Assembly (NCBI GenBank): GCA_016795205.1
Contig: JAEUHZ010000056.1
Span: forward strand, 1-56,272
Direction: 5' to 3'
Length of the DNA stretch: 56,272 nucleotides
Origin: Planctomycetota bacterium
GTDB lineage: Bacteria; Planctomycetota; UBA1135; GCA-002686595
The position numbers were made by a program, and so were the translations under genes. Of the stretch, positions 9,659 to 19,400 are shown piece by piece. The notes under the pieces were generated by a model. That model saw only the letters and a list, made by a program, of their open reading frames with translations, did no database searches and was not told the DNA's origin. The first letter of the stretch is position 1; each line of letters starts with the position of its first letter.

Positions 9659-10363
9659 ATGCAGGGCCTCCGGCTGGCGCTGTTCGATCTCGACCGGACG
9701 CTGCTGGACGGCGACAGCGACCTCCTGTGGAGCGAGGTCCTCGGGGCGCGCGGCGTCCTGGACGTGGAGCGGGTGCGCGCGTTCCACCGCGAGTACCACG
9801 CAGGGACGCTCGACATCGACGCCTTCCTGGCGTTCCAGCTCGCGCCGCTCGCCCGCGAGGATCGCGGGCGCCTCGACGCCTGGCGTACGGAGTGGCTCCA
9901 GCACCGGGTCCTGCCGCGCATCCCCTCGGCAGCCCGCCAGCTCGTCGCGGATCACGCCGCCCGTGGCCACGAGGTGGCGCTGATCACGGCCACGAACGCC
10001 TGGCTCACGGCGCCGATCGCCGCGGAGCTCGCGATCCCGCACCTGATCGCCACCGAGCCCGAGCGCTCCGCGGGGCGCTTCACGGGCCGCGTGCAGGGCG
10101 TGCCGTGCTTCCGAGCCGGGAAGATCACGCGCCTCGTGCAATGGCTGGCCGATCGCGGCCTGGCCTGGAGCGACGTCGTGGAAAGCTGGTTCTACAGCGA
10201 CTCGCACAACGACCTGCCGCTCCTCGAGCACGTGCGCCATCCGGTCGCGGTGAACGCCGACCCGCTGCTCGCGGCGCATGCGCGGCGGCGCGGGTGGCGT
10301 CTCCTGGAGCTGCGCGCGCAGCCGGTCGGCGCGGCGCGGGGCACGAGCCAGGCCTCAGCCTGA
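9659..10363 (+). CDS. HAD superfamily IB phosphatase (SerB-like)
   Basis: This 234-residue cytoplasmic hydrolase shows the HAD motifs in order: motif I FDLDRTLLDGDS with the nucleophilic Asp, motif II LITATN, a lysine in GKITRL (motif III) and motif IV SDSHNDLPLLE. The helical cap after motif I fits subclass IB, which includes phosphoserine phosphatase and the TIGR01490-type hydrolases. The substrate cannot be fixed from sequence, since a dedicated SerB is usually more conserved. I chose ATG 9659, immediately before the first strand. Longer versions would run into the divergent promoter region shared with the peptidase gene. The gene's end overlaps the convergent lipoprotein gene by 9 bases. 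Confidence 0.9.
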   Translation: MQGLRLALFDLDRTLLDGDSDLLWSEVLGARGVLDVERVRAFHREYHAGTLDIDAFLAFQLAPLAREDRGRLDAWRTEWLQHRVLPRIPSAARQLVADHAARGHEVALITATNAWLTAPIAAELAIPHLIATEPERSAGRFTGRVQGVPCFRAGKITRLVQWLADRGLAWSDVVESWFYSDSHNDLPLLEHVRHPVAVNADPLLAAHARRRGWRLLELRAQPVGAARGTSQASA

Positions 10364-10741
10364 GCGACGGCCGTCCGCCGTGCAGCGGGCGGCCCCGCCC
10401 GTCGCGCAATCGACCGTGACCTCGCAGGTCGTGCCGTCGTCCGCGGTGCAGGTCACACGGCAACGGCCGTCGGGCAGGCACTCGACCTGCGGCTCGCACG
10501 ACCCGCCCGTGCAGGGCCCAGAGCAATCGACGACGACCTCGCAGCGCGAGCCGTCCGGCAGCGTGCAGGTGATCAGGCAGGTGCCGTCGGGCCGGCACTC
10601 CGCGACGGCTTCGCAGTCCGTTGCGCAACACCCCCCTGGCTTGTTCGAGCTCCCTGCGGCACCGAGCGCGGCGCGGTTCGTCGAGCCGCAGGCGGCGAGC
10701 GAGGTCAGCGAGGCGAGGACGAGCAGGATGACGATCTTCAT
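10355..10741 (-). CDS. Cysteine-rich lipoprotein with an internal duplication
   Basis: This 128-residue protein starts with a lipoprotein signal whose lipobox ends LTSLAAC, so it should be attached to a membrane by a lipidated Cys18. The mature part contains two adjacent copies of a roughly 31-residue unit of the form C-E-x4-E-C-x-P-D-G-x-C-x-x-T-C-x4-G-x-x-C-E-V-x-V-D-C. The six regularly spaced cysteines per unit imply disulfide-stabilised mini-domains. The family is not one I recognise. Its 3' end overlaps the convergent HAD gene by 9 bases. The downstream Spy-like operon is on the same strand. Confidence 0.8.
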   Translation of the reverse strand: MKIVILLVLASLTSLAACGSTNRAALGAAGSSNKPGGCCATDCEAVAECRPDGTCLITCTLPDGSRCEVVVDCSGPCTGGSCEPQVECLPDGRCRVTCTADDGTTCEVTVDCATGGAARCTADGRRSG

Positions 10742-10850
10742 GGTGCTGCGCGCTGGTGCGCGGGGTCTGTGGGTTTCGTCGGCGAGGGCCAGCGCCGCAC
10801 ACGCGGCGCACGAGGACTTGGACCGGCGGGTGCTCGGGGTTCTTCCATGC

Positions 10851-11297
10851 TCAGCGCCGGGGCGGCGCGCAGCAACTCGCGAGCAGCGCCTCGACCTGAG
10901 CGGGGGTCAGGTGGCGTCGCACGACGAGCAGCGACTCGACGCAGGCCGCGAGGGCCTGGGCCCGCAGCTCGCTCGTCTCCGCTGCCAGGCGTCGCGCGCG
11001 GCTGGGATCGAGTTCGGGCGCCGCCAAGGCCGCGAACAGCTCGTCCGCCTTGGCGGCCGCCTCGGCGTCGACACGCGCGCTCGCGCGGCAGGAGGTCGCG
11101 CTCCACTCGGCCAGCGCAGCACGCTGCGAGTCGGTCAGATCGAGCCCCGCCAGCGCGTCCTCGCAACCGCTCGGCGTGCAAGCAGTCGGAGCGCAGGTGG
11201 CGGGGGGCTGCGACGGCGCCAGTGCGCCGCGGACGTTCCAGAAGAGGCTCGCGGCCAGGGCGCCGCCGAGCAGCCAGGTGGTCAGGTGCGTCGTCAT
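10851..11297 (-). CDS. Spy/CpxP-like periplasmic protein (LTxxQ family)
   Basis: The 148-residue protein has a single N-terminal hydrophobic segment (about residues 7-25) serving as export signal or anchor. A helical domain follows with two LTxxQ motifs (LTDSQRAAL and LTPAQVEAL), the signature of the Spy/CpxP/CnrX group of stress chaperones and metal sensors. It also carries several cysteines (CAPTAC, SGC, SCRA, AACVE, SCCAP), which could bind metal or form disulfides. The ATG at 11297 has a GAGAGG ribosome site and overlaps the anti-sigma stop codon as ATGA. The operon order sigma, anti-sigma, Spy-like suggests envelope-stress or metal sensing, as in Cnr/Zra systems; this is inference. Confidence 0.8.
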   Translation of the reverse strand: MTTHLTTWLLGGALAASLFWNVRGALAPSQPPATCAPTACTPSGCEDALAGLDLTDSQRAALAEWSATSCRASARVDAEAAAKADELFAALAAPELDPSRARRLAAETSELRAQALAACVESLLVVRRHLTPAQVEALLASCCAPPRR

Positions 11298-11782
11298 CGT
11301 GATTCCTCTCGGCGCGGCGCGAGGAGCGCCAGCAGTTGCAGCTCGGGCGCGCCGGCCACGCGCGTGTGATCCGCTGGACCGCCGAGGGCCGCGAAGGCCC
11401 GATGGGGCGACGCGACGGGCAGCGGTGGGACCTGGCTCCGCCCGGCGTCCAGCGCGCACAGCGCGGCCGTCACCGACACGAGCCCGGCCAGGACGGCAGC
11501 CGCGCGCACCAGCCACCCCGGCCCGCGCGCGACCAGCCCTCGACCGGCCGCGCGGGCGGCGATCGCCGGCCACAGGTCGCGCACGGGCTCCCCAGCCAGC
11601 GCGCGCAGCTCGAGGGCCTGGCGCGCCACCTCCTGGTCGTGGTGACGGCAGGCCGTGCAGCGGGCGGCGTGGCCGTGCGCCCCACCCTCGAAACCACCCG
11701 GAGGCGGGTCGTCCCAACCCACTCCCAGCTCGCGATGCCGGCGGCAGGCAGCCGGCAGCCCCTCGTCGATCCTCGTCGTCAT
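11294..11782 (-). CDS. Zinc-binding anti-sigma factor
   Basis: The 162-residue protein has an N-terminal cytoplasmic region containing H-A-A-R-C-T-A-C, the H-x3-C-x2-C signature of the zinc-containing anti-sigma (ZAS) domain. One membrane helix follows (about residues 90-108) and then a short outer region. Such proteins hold their partner ECF sigma factor inactive at the membrane until a signal arrives. The start ATG at 11782 overlaps the sigma gene's stop by four bases (ATGA), and its own end overlaps the Spy-like gene the same way, so the three are translationally coupled. Confidence 0.85.
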   Translation of the reverse strand: MTTRIDEGLPAACRRHRELGVGWDDPPPGGFEGGAHGHAARCTACRHHDQEVARQALELRALAGEPVRDLWPAIAARAAGRGLVARGPGWLVRAAAVLAGLVSVTAALCALDAGRSQVPPLPVASPHRAFAALGGPADHTRVAGAPELQLLALLAPRREESR

Positions 11783-12375
11783 CGTCCACGCTCCGCGGTC
11801 GGTTGGGCGCCGGATTCCTGCGCCGCGAGCTCGACCCAGCGCTCGCGGGCGCGCGCCAGCCGCGACATCACCGTCCCAGGCGGCACGTCGAGCACCGCGG
11901 CGATCTCGTCGTAGGACAGCCCGTCGATCTCGCGCAGCACGAGCACGGCACGGTGCTCGACGGAGAGGCGCGCCAGCCGGGATCGCAGCGTCTCGCGAGC
12001 CTCGTTGGCCGCAGCCGTTTCGGGGGGCCGCCGCAGCGGGTCGACCAGCGACCGCGCCTCGGCGGCGCCCAGGGGCCGCGAGGCCCGCAGGCGGCGCTTC
12101 TCGATCAAGTTCAGGCAGTGGTTCACGGCGATGCGGTGCAGCCAAGTGCTGAGGCTCGCGGCCCCGTGGAATTGTCCAGCTCGCTCGCGCAGCTTGAGGA
12201 ACACGTCCTGGGTCGCGTCCTCGGCCTCCGCGCGATCGCCCAAGAGCCCTTGGCACAGGCGCTGGATGCGCGCACCACAGGCCCGGTAGGCGCGCTCCAG
12301 CGCAGCGGCGTCGCCGCTGGCGAGGAGCTCGATTTCCCGCGCTAGAGGGTCCTTCGGCTGCACCAGGGAGCCCAC
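11779..12375 (-). CDS. ECF RNA polymerase sigma factor
   Basis: The 198-residue protein contains sigma region 2 (AEDATQDVFLKLRERAGQF, then SLSTWLHRIAVNHCLNL, the core- and -10-binding helices). After a linker comes region 4 (LSVEHRAVLVLREIDGLSYD, EIAAVLDVPPGTVMSRLARA, the -35-binding helix-turn-helix). No region 1 or 3 is present, as is usual for ECF factors. It is the first gene of the sigma/anti-sigma/Spy-like operon. ECF factors of this arrangement normally activate their own promoter, which would lie in 12376-12495; I could not identify a matching promoter motif there. Confidence 0.93.
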   Translation of the reverse strand: MGSLVQPKDPLAREIELLASGDAAALERAYRACGARIQRLCQGLLGDRAEAEDATQDVFLKLRERAGQFHGAASLSTWLHRIAVNHCLNLIEKRRLRASRPLGAAEARSLVDPLRRPPETAAANEARETLRSRLARLSVEHRAVLVLREIDGLSYDEIAAVLDVPPGTVMSRLARARERWVELAAQESGAQPTAERGR

Positions 12376-12495
12376 GGAAGGCGGCCTCGGAGGTTGGACC
12401 GGCGGCCGGAAGCCGGCCTTCCACGCGGCCCGGAGAAATGCGCGTGGCGACCGTGCGCGGGGCTGCCGCTGCGCATCCCGCGCCCGGTCGGGGGC

Positions 12496-13074
12496 TCAGC
12501 GCTGGTCGAACACCTTCTCGATCTTCGCCAGCATCGCGGACTCGCCCGCGGACACCTTGCCGAACCCCAGCACGCCGCCGCTGATGCTCGCGACCTTGCG
12601 GGCACGGTCCATGACCGTGCGCTTGAACTCGGCCGCCTGCTCCGGCGTCAGCTTCTCGCACAGGCCCTGGATCGTGTGCGTCCAAGCGCCGAAGTAGCGC
12701 GGCTCGGGACGCTTCACGAGCCACGACTCCAGTAGGGCGCGCTCGGTCGTGCCGGCGGCGAAGCCGCGCTCGTCCGCGGCCTTCAGCAGCGCCTCGCGCT
12801 CCTTGGCGTCGATCGAGCCGTCGGCCCAAGCGACCTCGACGAACGGCAGGATCGCCAGGGCTGCGGCCGCCTCGGGCGTGACGTTCATCTCGCGCAGCTT
12901 CTCGAGGATCTCGCGGCGACTCACCCCGGTGGCCTTGGCCAAGAGGTCGTAGGTCGTCTCGGCGTTCTTCAGCGTGCGCAGCTTCTCGATGAGCTTCTGG
13001 TCTTCGCGCTTGAAGAACTCCTCTTCCAGGCTGCGGCCGCGTTCGCTGAGGTGGTCGAGGGGGTCGGGAGTCAT
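12496..13074 (-). CDS. TerB-like protein
   Basis: The 192-residue, soluble, mostly helical protein contains the segment LPFVEVAWADGSIDAKEREA followed by a helix with ADERGF. This is the acidic Asp-rich loop typical of the TerB/tellurite-resistance family, where the aspartates may bind a divalent metal. The N-terminal 60 residues are charged and likely coiled coil. TerB proteins are often part of stress responses at the membrane, but there are no other ter genes here, so tellurite resistance should not be assumed. It is transcribed divergently from the DUF1800 gene. Confidence 0.7.
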   Translation of the reverse strand: MTPDPLDHLSERGRSLEEEFFKREDQKLIEKLRTLKNAETTYDLLAKATGVSRREILEKLREMNVTPEAAAALAILPFVEVAWADGSIDAKEREALLKAADERGFAAGTTERALLESWLVKRPEPRYFGAWTHTIQGLCEKLTPEQAAEFKRTVMDRARKVASISGGVLGFGKVSAGESAMLAKIEKVFDQR

Positions 13075-13381
13075 GGTCGTGGGGCGGCTTGCGCCGCGGG
13101 CATCGGCTCGGGTTCGCGGGCGGAGAGGGTACTCGGACCCCGCAGCCGCGAGAAGCGCGCGCCGCGGGCCGCGGCGTCCCCAAGAAGCTCCGGCTCGGGC
13201 GAGGCGGGCGGCACGCGCGCGGCGCTGGGCGGCGCGCGGTCGCCCCCCCCCCTGGCCGCGCCCGGTTGGGCCCAGAAGCATGCAACGGGTGAACCGGCAG
13301 CCGCAAGGCCACTTGTGGGCCGGCGGGAGCCGCGCAGACTGGATGCGCGTCGGCGCCGCCACGAACGACCCGACCCCCTCC
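13075..13381. other. Divergent intergenic region (307 bp)
   Basis: The region lies between the minus-strand TerB-like gene and the plus-strand DUF1800 gene and should hold promoters in both directions. It includes a run of 11 C near 13242 and no coding sequence I can support. No operator or RNA element was recognised. Confidence 0.6.
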
Positions 13382-15031
13382 ATGCGCATGTCCTGGTCAC
13401 TTGCCGCACTCCTCAGTGCGTCCATGGCAGTTCCGGGCGCACCGTCCGCCGGCGGGCTGCAGGCGGTCCAGCCGGCCCCCGAGTTCGTCTGGGATGCACG
13501 CGCGGTCGAGCACCTCCTGAACCGCGCGGGCTTCGGCGGCACGGGCGCCGAGATCGCGCGCGGTCTGGAGCTGGGCCCCGAGGGGCTGATCGACGAGCTG
13601 CTCTCCGCCCGCAGGGCCTGGGTCGACACCGAGCCGGCCTTGTTCCGCTGGGAGGACTTCGGGCTCGACCACATGCAGGTCACGCTGGAGTCCGCGCCGT
13701 ACTACCAGCACTCGACCGAGGAGCAGATCGCGATGTGCAAGGATGCGCGCGTCGTCGATCGCAACCAGTTCCTGGAGCTCTACCAGCGCTGGTTCGCCTC
13801 GATGGCGCGCAGCGACGATCCGCTGCGCGACCGGATGACGCTCTTCTGGCACGGGTTCTTCACGACCTCGTGGGAGGTCGTGAAGCGCAAGTACGAGCTG
13901 ATCCGCCAGTTCCAGTGGCTGCGGCGCGAGGCCCTCGGGAGCTACGCGGACCTCTTGCACGGGATCGTGCGCGATCCGGCCATGCTCCAGTTCCTGGACC
14001 AGACCGCGAGCTCGAAGCAGCACCCGAACGAGAACCTGGCGCGTGAGCTGCTGGAGCTCTTCAGCCTGGGCGAGGGCCACTACACCGAGCTCGACGTGCG
14101 CGAGGCGGCGCGCGCGCTGACCGGCAACCGCTGCGCCTCGGACGGGAGCTTCGAGTTCCTGAGCGGGGCACACGACGCTGGCCCGAAGACGATCCTGGAT
14201 CGCACGGAGACCTTCGACGACCGCGCGCTGGTCGAGCACCTCCTCGCGCAGGAGGAGTGCCCACGCTGGGTCGCGCGCCGGCTGTTGCGCTGGTTCGAGG
14301 GGCTCGAGCCGGAGCCGGAGCGCCTCGAGCGTTATGCGCGGGTGCTGCGCCAGGAGCAGTTCGAGCTGCGGCCGTTCCTGCGCACGCTGGCGCTCGATCC
14401 CGCGTTCTATCGGGACGAGGTGGTCGGCACCCGCGTGCTCTCGCCGATCGAGCACCTGGCCTTCGCCTGCCACAAGCTCGAGATCGAGCCCGACGGCCAC
14501 TTCTTGAACAAGGCCGGCGTGATCCTGGGCCAGTCCTTCTACCTGCCGCCGTCGGTCAAGGGCTGGCCCGAGGGCCTCGACTGGATCACGAACGACGCGC
14601 TCCTGCGCCGTGGCAATGTCCTGGGCGCGCTGCTGGGCATGCTCGAAGCGACGCCCGAAGCCACCGCGATCGAAGCTGCGTCCGGGCGCGCCGCGACGGA
14701 GCGCGCGGAGGTCATGGTGCGCGGCGACCTGGAGATCCTGGTGCGCACGCTGGAAGGACGGCGCTGGGAGCCGGGGGCCGATCTTCGCGCGCGCCTGGCG
14801 GCCTCGGGCGCTCGCACGGACGCCGAGGTGGCGGCGTGGCTGCTCGAGGAATGGCTGCCCGGCCCCCCGGCGCGCGGCACGCCGCGCGTCGTGAGCGGCT
14901 GGATCGCCTCCGAGCGCGCGACGCGTGGTCTGCTCGCGGGCGCGTGGCTCGACGACGACGTGGCACGCACGGAGCTCTTGCGGGCTCTGGCACACCTGAT
15001 CTTCAGCCTGCCGGAGGCACACCTGGGATGA
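13382..15031 (+). CDS. DUF1800 family secreted protein
   Basis: The 549-residue protein begins with a signal peptide (hydrophobic to about residue 18, Ala-rich cleavage region). It shows the DUF1800 pattern: HLLNRAGFGGTGAEI near the start, MTLFWHGFFTTS, NENLARELLELFSLGEGHYT with a following DVREAARALTG, and PPSVKGWPEG near the end. The function of the family is unknown. It is almost always paired with a DUF1501 protein, as here, and the next gene overlaps its stop codon as ATGA. I used ATG 13382 because it starts the signal peptide; further upstream the frame is not conserved-looking. Confidence 0.92.
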   Translation: MRMSWSLAALLSASMAVPGAPSAGGLQAVQPAPEFVWDARAVEHLLNRAGFGGTGAEIARGLELGPEGLIDELLSARRAWVDTEPALFRWEDFGLDHMQVTLESAPYYQHSTEEQIAMCKDARVVDRNQFLELYQRWFASMARSDDPLRDRMTLFWHGFFTTSWEVVKRKYELIRQFQWLRREALGSYADLLHGIVRDPAMLQFLDQTASSKQHPNENLARELLELFSLGEGHYTELDVREAARALTGNRCASDGSFEFLSGAHDAGPKTILDRTETFDDRALVEHLLAQEECPRWVARRLLRWFEGLEPEPERLERYARVLRQEQFELRPFLRTLALDPAFYRDEVVGTRVLSPIEHLAFACHKLEIEPDGHFLNKAGVILGQSFYLPPSVKGWPEGLDWITNDALLRRGNVLGALLGMLEATPEATAIEAASGRAATERAEVMVRGDLEILVRTLEGRRWEPGADLRARLAASGARTDAEVAAWLLEEWLPGPPARGTPRVVSGWIASERATRGLLAGAWLDDDVARTELLRALAHLIFSLPEAHLG

Positions 15032-16308
15032 GCGCGCCACGCGCCCTCGACCGGCGCGAGCTGCTCGCCGCCGGAGCCGCCGGTCTCGGCGCTGCGGCCT
15101 GTGCGGCGGCGGGCGAGGGCCTCGCGGCCAGCGGCGTGGGCGCCCCGCGCGCCGTCACGCAGCCCGCGCTCGCCCGGCCGGCCGCCGAGACCGGTCGAGC
15201 GCTCGTCGTGCTCGAGATGTTCGGCGGCAACGACGGGCTCTCGACGCTCGTCCCCCACCAGGACGACGCCTACCACCGCGCGCGTCCCACGCTGCGCTTC
15301 AGGCCGGAAGAAACGCTGCGCGTCACCGACGAGCGCGGGTTGCACCCCACGCTGGAGAACCTGCACCGGCTCTATCACGCGGGACGTCTGGCCGCCGTGG
15401 AAGGCGTGGGCTTTCCCGCTCCGGTCTACTCACACTTCCGCTCGCAGGAAATCTGGCACACGGCGCGCCGGGAAGGTCGCGCCTCGGGGCCCGGCTGGCT
15501 GGCGCGCGTGCGCGAGGGGGCGTGGGGCGACGATCCCGACCGCATGTTGGCCGTGCACATCGGCGGCGACATGCCCTACTCGATGTGGTCCGAGCGCCAC
15601 CCGGCGATCAGCTTCCGCGTCGCGAGCGACCTGGAGTGGCTGGGCACGCCCGAGCAGCAGCTCGCGTTTCGGCGCGCGGCCGCCGAGGAGTGCGCTGAGC
15701 TCGCGCGCACCGAGCGCGAGCGCATGCTCGAGGAGCTGCGCGCGCGCCTGCGCGATTCCCAGATCGCGGCGGCCCGGCTGGCGGAGATCACGGAGTCCTA
15801 TCGGCCGCGCAGTGAGTACCCGCCCGAGCCCTTCGCCGCGGCGCTGCGTTCCGTCGCCGCGCTACTGGACTCGGACGCCCGCACGCGCATCTACTCGGTC
15901 GTGCTGTCCAACTTCGACACGCACGGCGCCGTGCAGCGCACCAAGCACGCGCGCCTCTTGGCCCAGCTCGACCGCGCGCTGGGCGCCTTCTTCGCGGACC
16001 TGCAAGGCACGGCGGCCGAGCAGCGCGTGCTCGTCCTGTGCTGGTCGGAGTTCGGCCGGCGCGTTGCGGAGAACGTGTCGCACGGCACCGATCACGGAGC
16101 CGCGGGTCCGGCGCTGCTATTGGGCGCGGGCGTGCGCGGCGGCCTCCACGGTCAGCACCCCAGCGTCAGCGACGTCGACGGTGACGGGAACCTGGTGCAC
16201 ACGACCGACTTCCGGCGCGTGTACGCGACCTGCCTGGAGCGCTGGCTCGGCGTGCCCGCCACAGACGTGCTCGGTGGACGCTACGCCCCCCTGCCGATCC
16301 TCGGCTGA
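15028..16308 (+). CDS. DUF1501 family exported protein
   Basis: The 426-residue protein starts with a Tat-like signal (DRRELLAAGAAG, then an Ala-rich hydrophobic core). It continues with the DUF1501 pattern: LVVLEMFGGNDGLSTLVP, VGFPAPVYSHFRSQEIW, LSNFDTHG with a conserved Asp-His pair, WSEFGRRVAEN and GTDHGAAGPALLLGAGVRGG. The fold resembles the alkaline phosphatase/sulfatase superfamily, so a metal-dependent hydrolase is possible, but no substrate is known. It is translationally coupled to the DUF1800 gene by a four-base overlap, which suggests the two products act together outside the cytoplasm. Confidence 0.93.
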   Translation: MSAPRALDRRELLAAGAAGLGAAACAAAGEGLAASGVGAPRAVTQPALARPAAETGRALVVLEMFGGNDGLSTLVPHQDDAYHRARPTLRFRPEETLRVTDERGLHPTLENLHRLYHAGRLAAVEGVGFPAPVYSHFRSQEIWHTARREGRASGPGWLARVREGAWGDDPDRMLAVHIGGDMPYSMWSERHPAISFRVASDLEWLGTPEQQLAFRRAAAEECAELARTERERMLEELRARLRDSQIAAARLAEITESYRPRSEYPPEPFAAALRSVAALLDSDARTRIYSVVLSNFDTHGAVQRTKHARLLAQLDRALGAFFADLQGTAAEQRVLVLCWSEFGRRVAENVSHGTDHGAAGPALLLGAGVRGGLHGQHPSVSDVDGDGNLVHTTDFRRVYATCLERWLGVPATDVLGGRYAPLPILG

Positions 16309-16477
16309 GACGGCGAGGCCGCGGGCGGCTCGCACCCGAACCCGAGGGTGAGGCCGCGCTGCCCTCGACTTGCAGAACTCCAGGTTCCCGGCGATCCTGC
16401 CGCCTCGCTCGTCGCCGCTGGCCTCCCGCCCGCGGCACGCGAACGCGCGCGCTTCCCGTTCGCCGCGTTCGCACCTC

Positions 16478-19400
16478 ATGTTCTTCCCTCGGCTCGTCCC
16501 TCTACTCCTCGCCTTGTGCTTGGTCGCGCTTTGCGTGCCAGCAGTTGCGTCTGCGGGCCCGTGCGGAGATCCCTGCCAGGTCGACAGCGACGGCGACGGC
16601 ACGCCCGACTGCGCGGACGGGTGCCCCACCGACCCGACCAAGATCGCGCCGGGGATCTGCGGCTGCGGCGTCGCGGACACGGACACCGATGGCGACGGCA
16701 CCGCGGACTGCGACGACGGCTGCCCTCTGGATCCCGCGAAGACCGCCCCGGGAGTGTGCGGCTGCGGCGCGCCGGAGACGGACACCGACGAGGACGGGAC
16801 GCCCGACTGCGTCGATGGGTGCCCCGCGGACCCGACGAAGGTTGCGCCGGGGATCTGCGGTTGCGGCGTCGCGGACACGGACACCGATGGCGACGGCACC
16901 GCGGACTGCGACGACGGCTGCCCGCTCGATCCCGCGAAAACCGCCCCGGGAGTGTGCGGCTGCGGCGTGCCGGAGACGGACACCGACGAGGACGGGACGC
17001 CCGACTGCACGGACGGGTGCCCCACCGACCCCACGAAGATCGCCCCGGGGATCTGCGGCTGCGGCGTCGCCGACACGGACACCGACGGCGACGGCACCGC
17101 GGACTGCGACGACGGCTGTCCTCTGGATCCCGCGAAGACCGCACCCGGGGTGTGCGGCTGCGGCGTGCTGGAGACGGACACCGACGAGGACGGGACGTCC
17201 GACTGCACAGACGGGTGCCCCACCGACCCGACCAAGATCGCGCCGGGGATCTGCGGCTGCGGCGTCGCGGACACGGACACCGACGGCGACGGCACCGCGG
17301 ACTGCGACGACGGCTGCCCTCTGGATCCCGCGAAGACCGTCCCGGGAGTGTGCGGCTGCGGCGTGCCGGAGACGGACACCGACGAGGACGGCACGCCCGA
17401 CTGCACAGACGGGTGCCCCACCGACCCGACGAAGATCGCGCCGGGGATCTGCGGCTGCGGCGTCGCGGACACGGACACCGACGGCGACGGCACCGCGGAC
17501 TGCGACGACGGTTGCCCTCTGGATCCCGCGAAGACCGCACCCGGGGTGTGCGGCTGCGGCGCGCCGGAGACGGACACCGACGAGGACGGGACGCCCGACT
17601 GCACGGACGGGTGCCCCACCGACCCGACCAAGATCGCCCCGGGGATCTGCGGCTGCGGCGTCGCGGACACGGACAGTGATGGCGACGGCACCGCGGACTG
17701 CGACGACGGTTGCCCGCTCGATCCGGCGAAAACTGCGCCTGGGGTGTGCGGCTGCGGCATGCCGGAGACGGACACCGACGAGGACGGGACGCCCGACTGC
17801 GTGGACGGGTGCCCCACGGACCCCACGAAGGTCGCCCCGGGGATCTGCGGCTGCGGCGTCGCGGACACGGACAGCGACGGCGACGGCACCGCGGACTGCG
17901 ACGACGGTTGCCCTCTGGATCCCGCGAAGACCGCCCCAGGAGTGTGCGGCTGCGGCGCGCCGGAGACGGACACGGACGAGGACGGCACGCCCGACTGCGT
18001 GGACGGGTGCCCCACGGACCCCACGAAGGTTGCGCCGGGGATCTGCGGCTGCGGCGTCGCGGACACGGACACCGACGGCGACGGCACCGCGGACTGCGAC
18101 GACGGTTGCCCTCTGGATCCGGCGAAGACCGCGCCGGGGGTGTGCGGCTGTGGCGTGCAGGAGACGGACACCGACGAGGACGGGACGCCCGACTGCGTCG
18201 ACGGGTGCCCCACCGACCCGACCAAGATCGCGCCGGGGCTCTGCGGCTGCGGCGTCGCCGACACGGACACCGATGGCGACGGCACCGCGGACTGCGACGA
18301 CGGCTGCCCGCTCGATCCCGCGAAGACCGCCCCAGGAGTGTGCGGCTGCGGCGCACCCGAACTCGTGTTCACGTACTACCGCGACGACGATGGCGACACC
18401 TTCGGCCTGGACAGCGACAGCGCCCAGGCGTGCAGCCCGCCCCCGGGTTTCGCAGAACGAGGTGGCGATTGCGATGACACGAACCCGACCCGGTACCCCG
18501 GCGCTCCGGAACTCTGCGGCAACCAGCTCGACGACGACTGCGATGGCCTAGTCGACGAAGGGCCGATCGCGCATGACCGCATCGCGCTCGAGAACGCCCT
18601 CATGGGCAGCCCGGCCAGCGAATGGGACGTGGTCGATTCGGGCCATCCGAGCATCCAGGGCTACGCATCGCCGTTCAGCGTCCGTGGCGGCCAGACGATC
18701 GACTTCAAGGTCAAGACAGCCGCGACGAGCTATCGCTTGGACCTGTACCGGATCGGCTGGTACGGCGGTTCTGGCGCCCGGAAGATCACGACGCTGCTGC
18801 CGTCCGCGCCGCTACCCCAGAGCCAGCCCGACTGTCTGGTCGATGCGTCGGTGGGCCTCGTCGATTGCGGGAACTGGGCCGTTTCCGCCTCGTGGTGGGT
18901 GCCGTGCGACGTGGTCAGCGGCGTCTACGTCGCACGGCTCGTGCGCACGGATCCGGGACACGCGGGCGAGGCCAGCCACATCCACTTCGTGGTGCGCGAC
19001 GACGAGAGTGGGTCGGACATCCTGTTCCAGACAGCGGACACGACCTGGCAGGCCTACAACTCCTACGGCGGAGCGAGCCTGTATCGTGACTTCCAGTTCG
19101 GCTTGCCGGCCGGACGCGCGTTCAAGGTCAGCTACAACCGACCGTTCAACACGCGTTCAGACATCGCCGGCCTGGGCAAGCGAAGCTTCTTCTACAACGC
19201 GGAGTACCCGCTCGTGCGCTTCCTCGAGCGCAACGGGTACGACGTCTCCTACGCCAGCTCCATCGACATCGACAGGCGCCCGGAGGAGCTTCTCGAGCAC
19301 GACATCTACCTCTCCTGCGGCCAGAACGAGTACTGGACTGCCGGCATGAGAGCCTCGGTCGAGCGAGCTCGCGAGGCCGGCGTCAACCTGATGTTCCTCA

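Noticed and set aside
7564..9921. 785-codon minus-strand frame across the peptidase region
   Set aside because: It is an Arg/Pro-rich shadow frame without motifs; the in-register M24B frame explains the region.
12404..12418. GGCCGG-AAG-CCGGCC hairpin upstream of the ECF sigma gene
   Set aside because: The 6-bp stem with a 3-base loop is short and expected by chance in DNA this GC-rich, so it was not listed as a terminator.
16117..18372. 751-codon minus-strand open frame over the repeat array, plus other long frames there
   Set aside because: It is the mirror of the 198-bp repeat read in another frame; the plus-strand frame has a signal peptide and known domains, and the minus frame is a monotonous Ser/Pro repeat.
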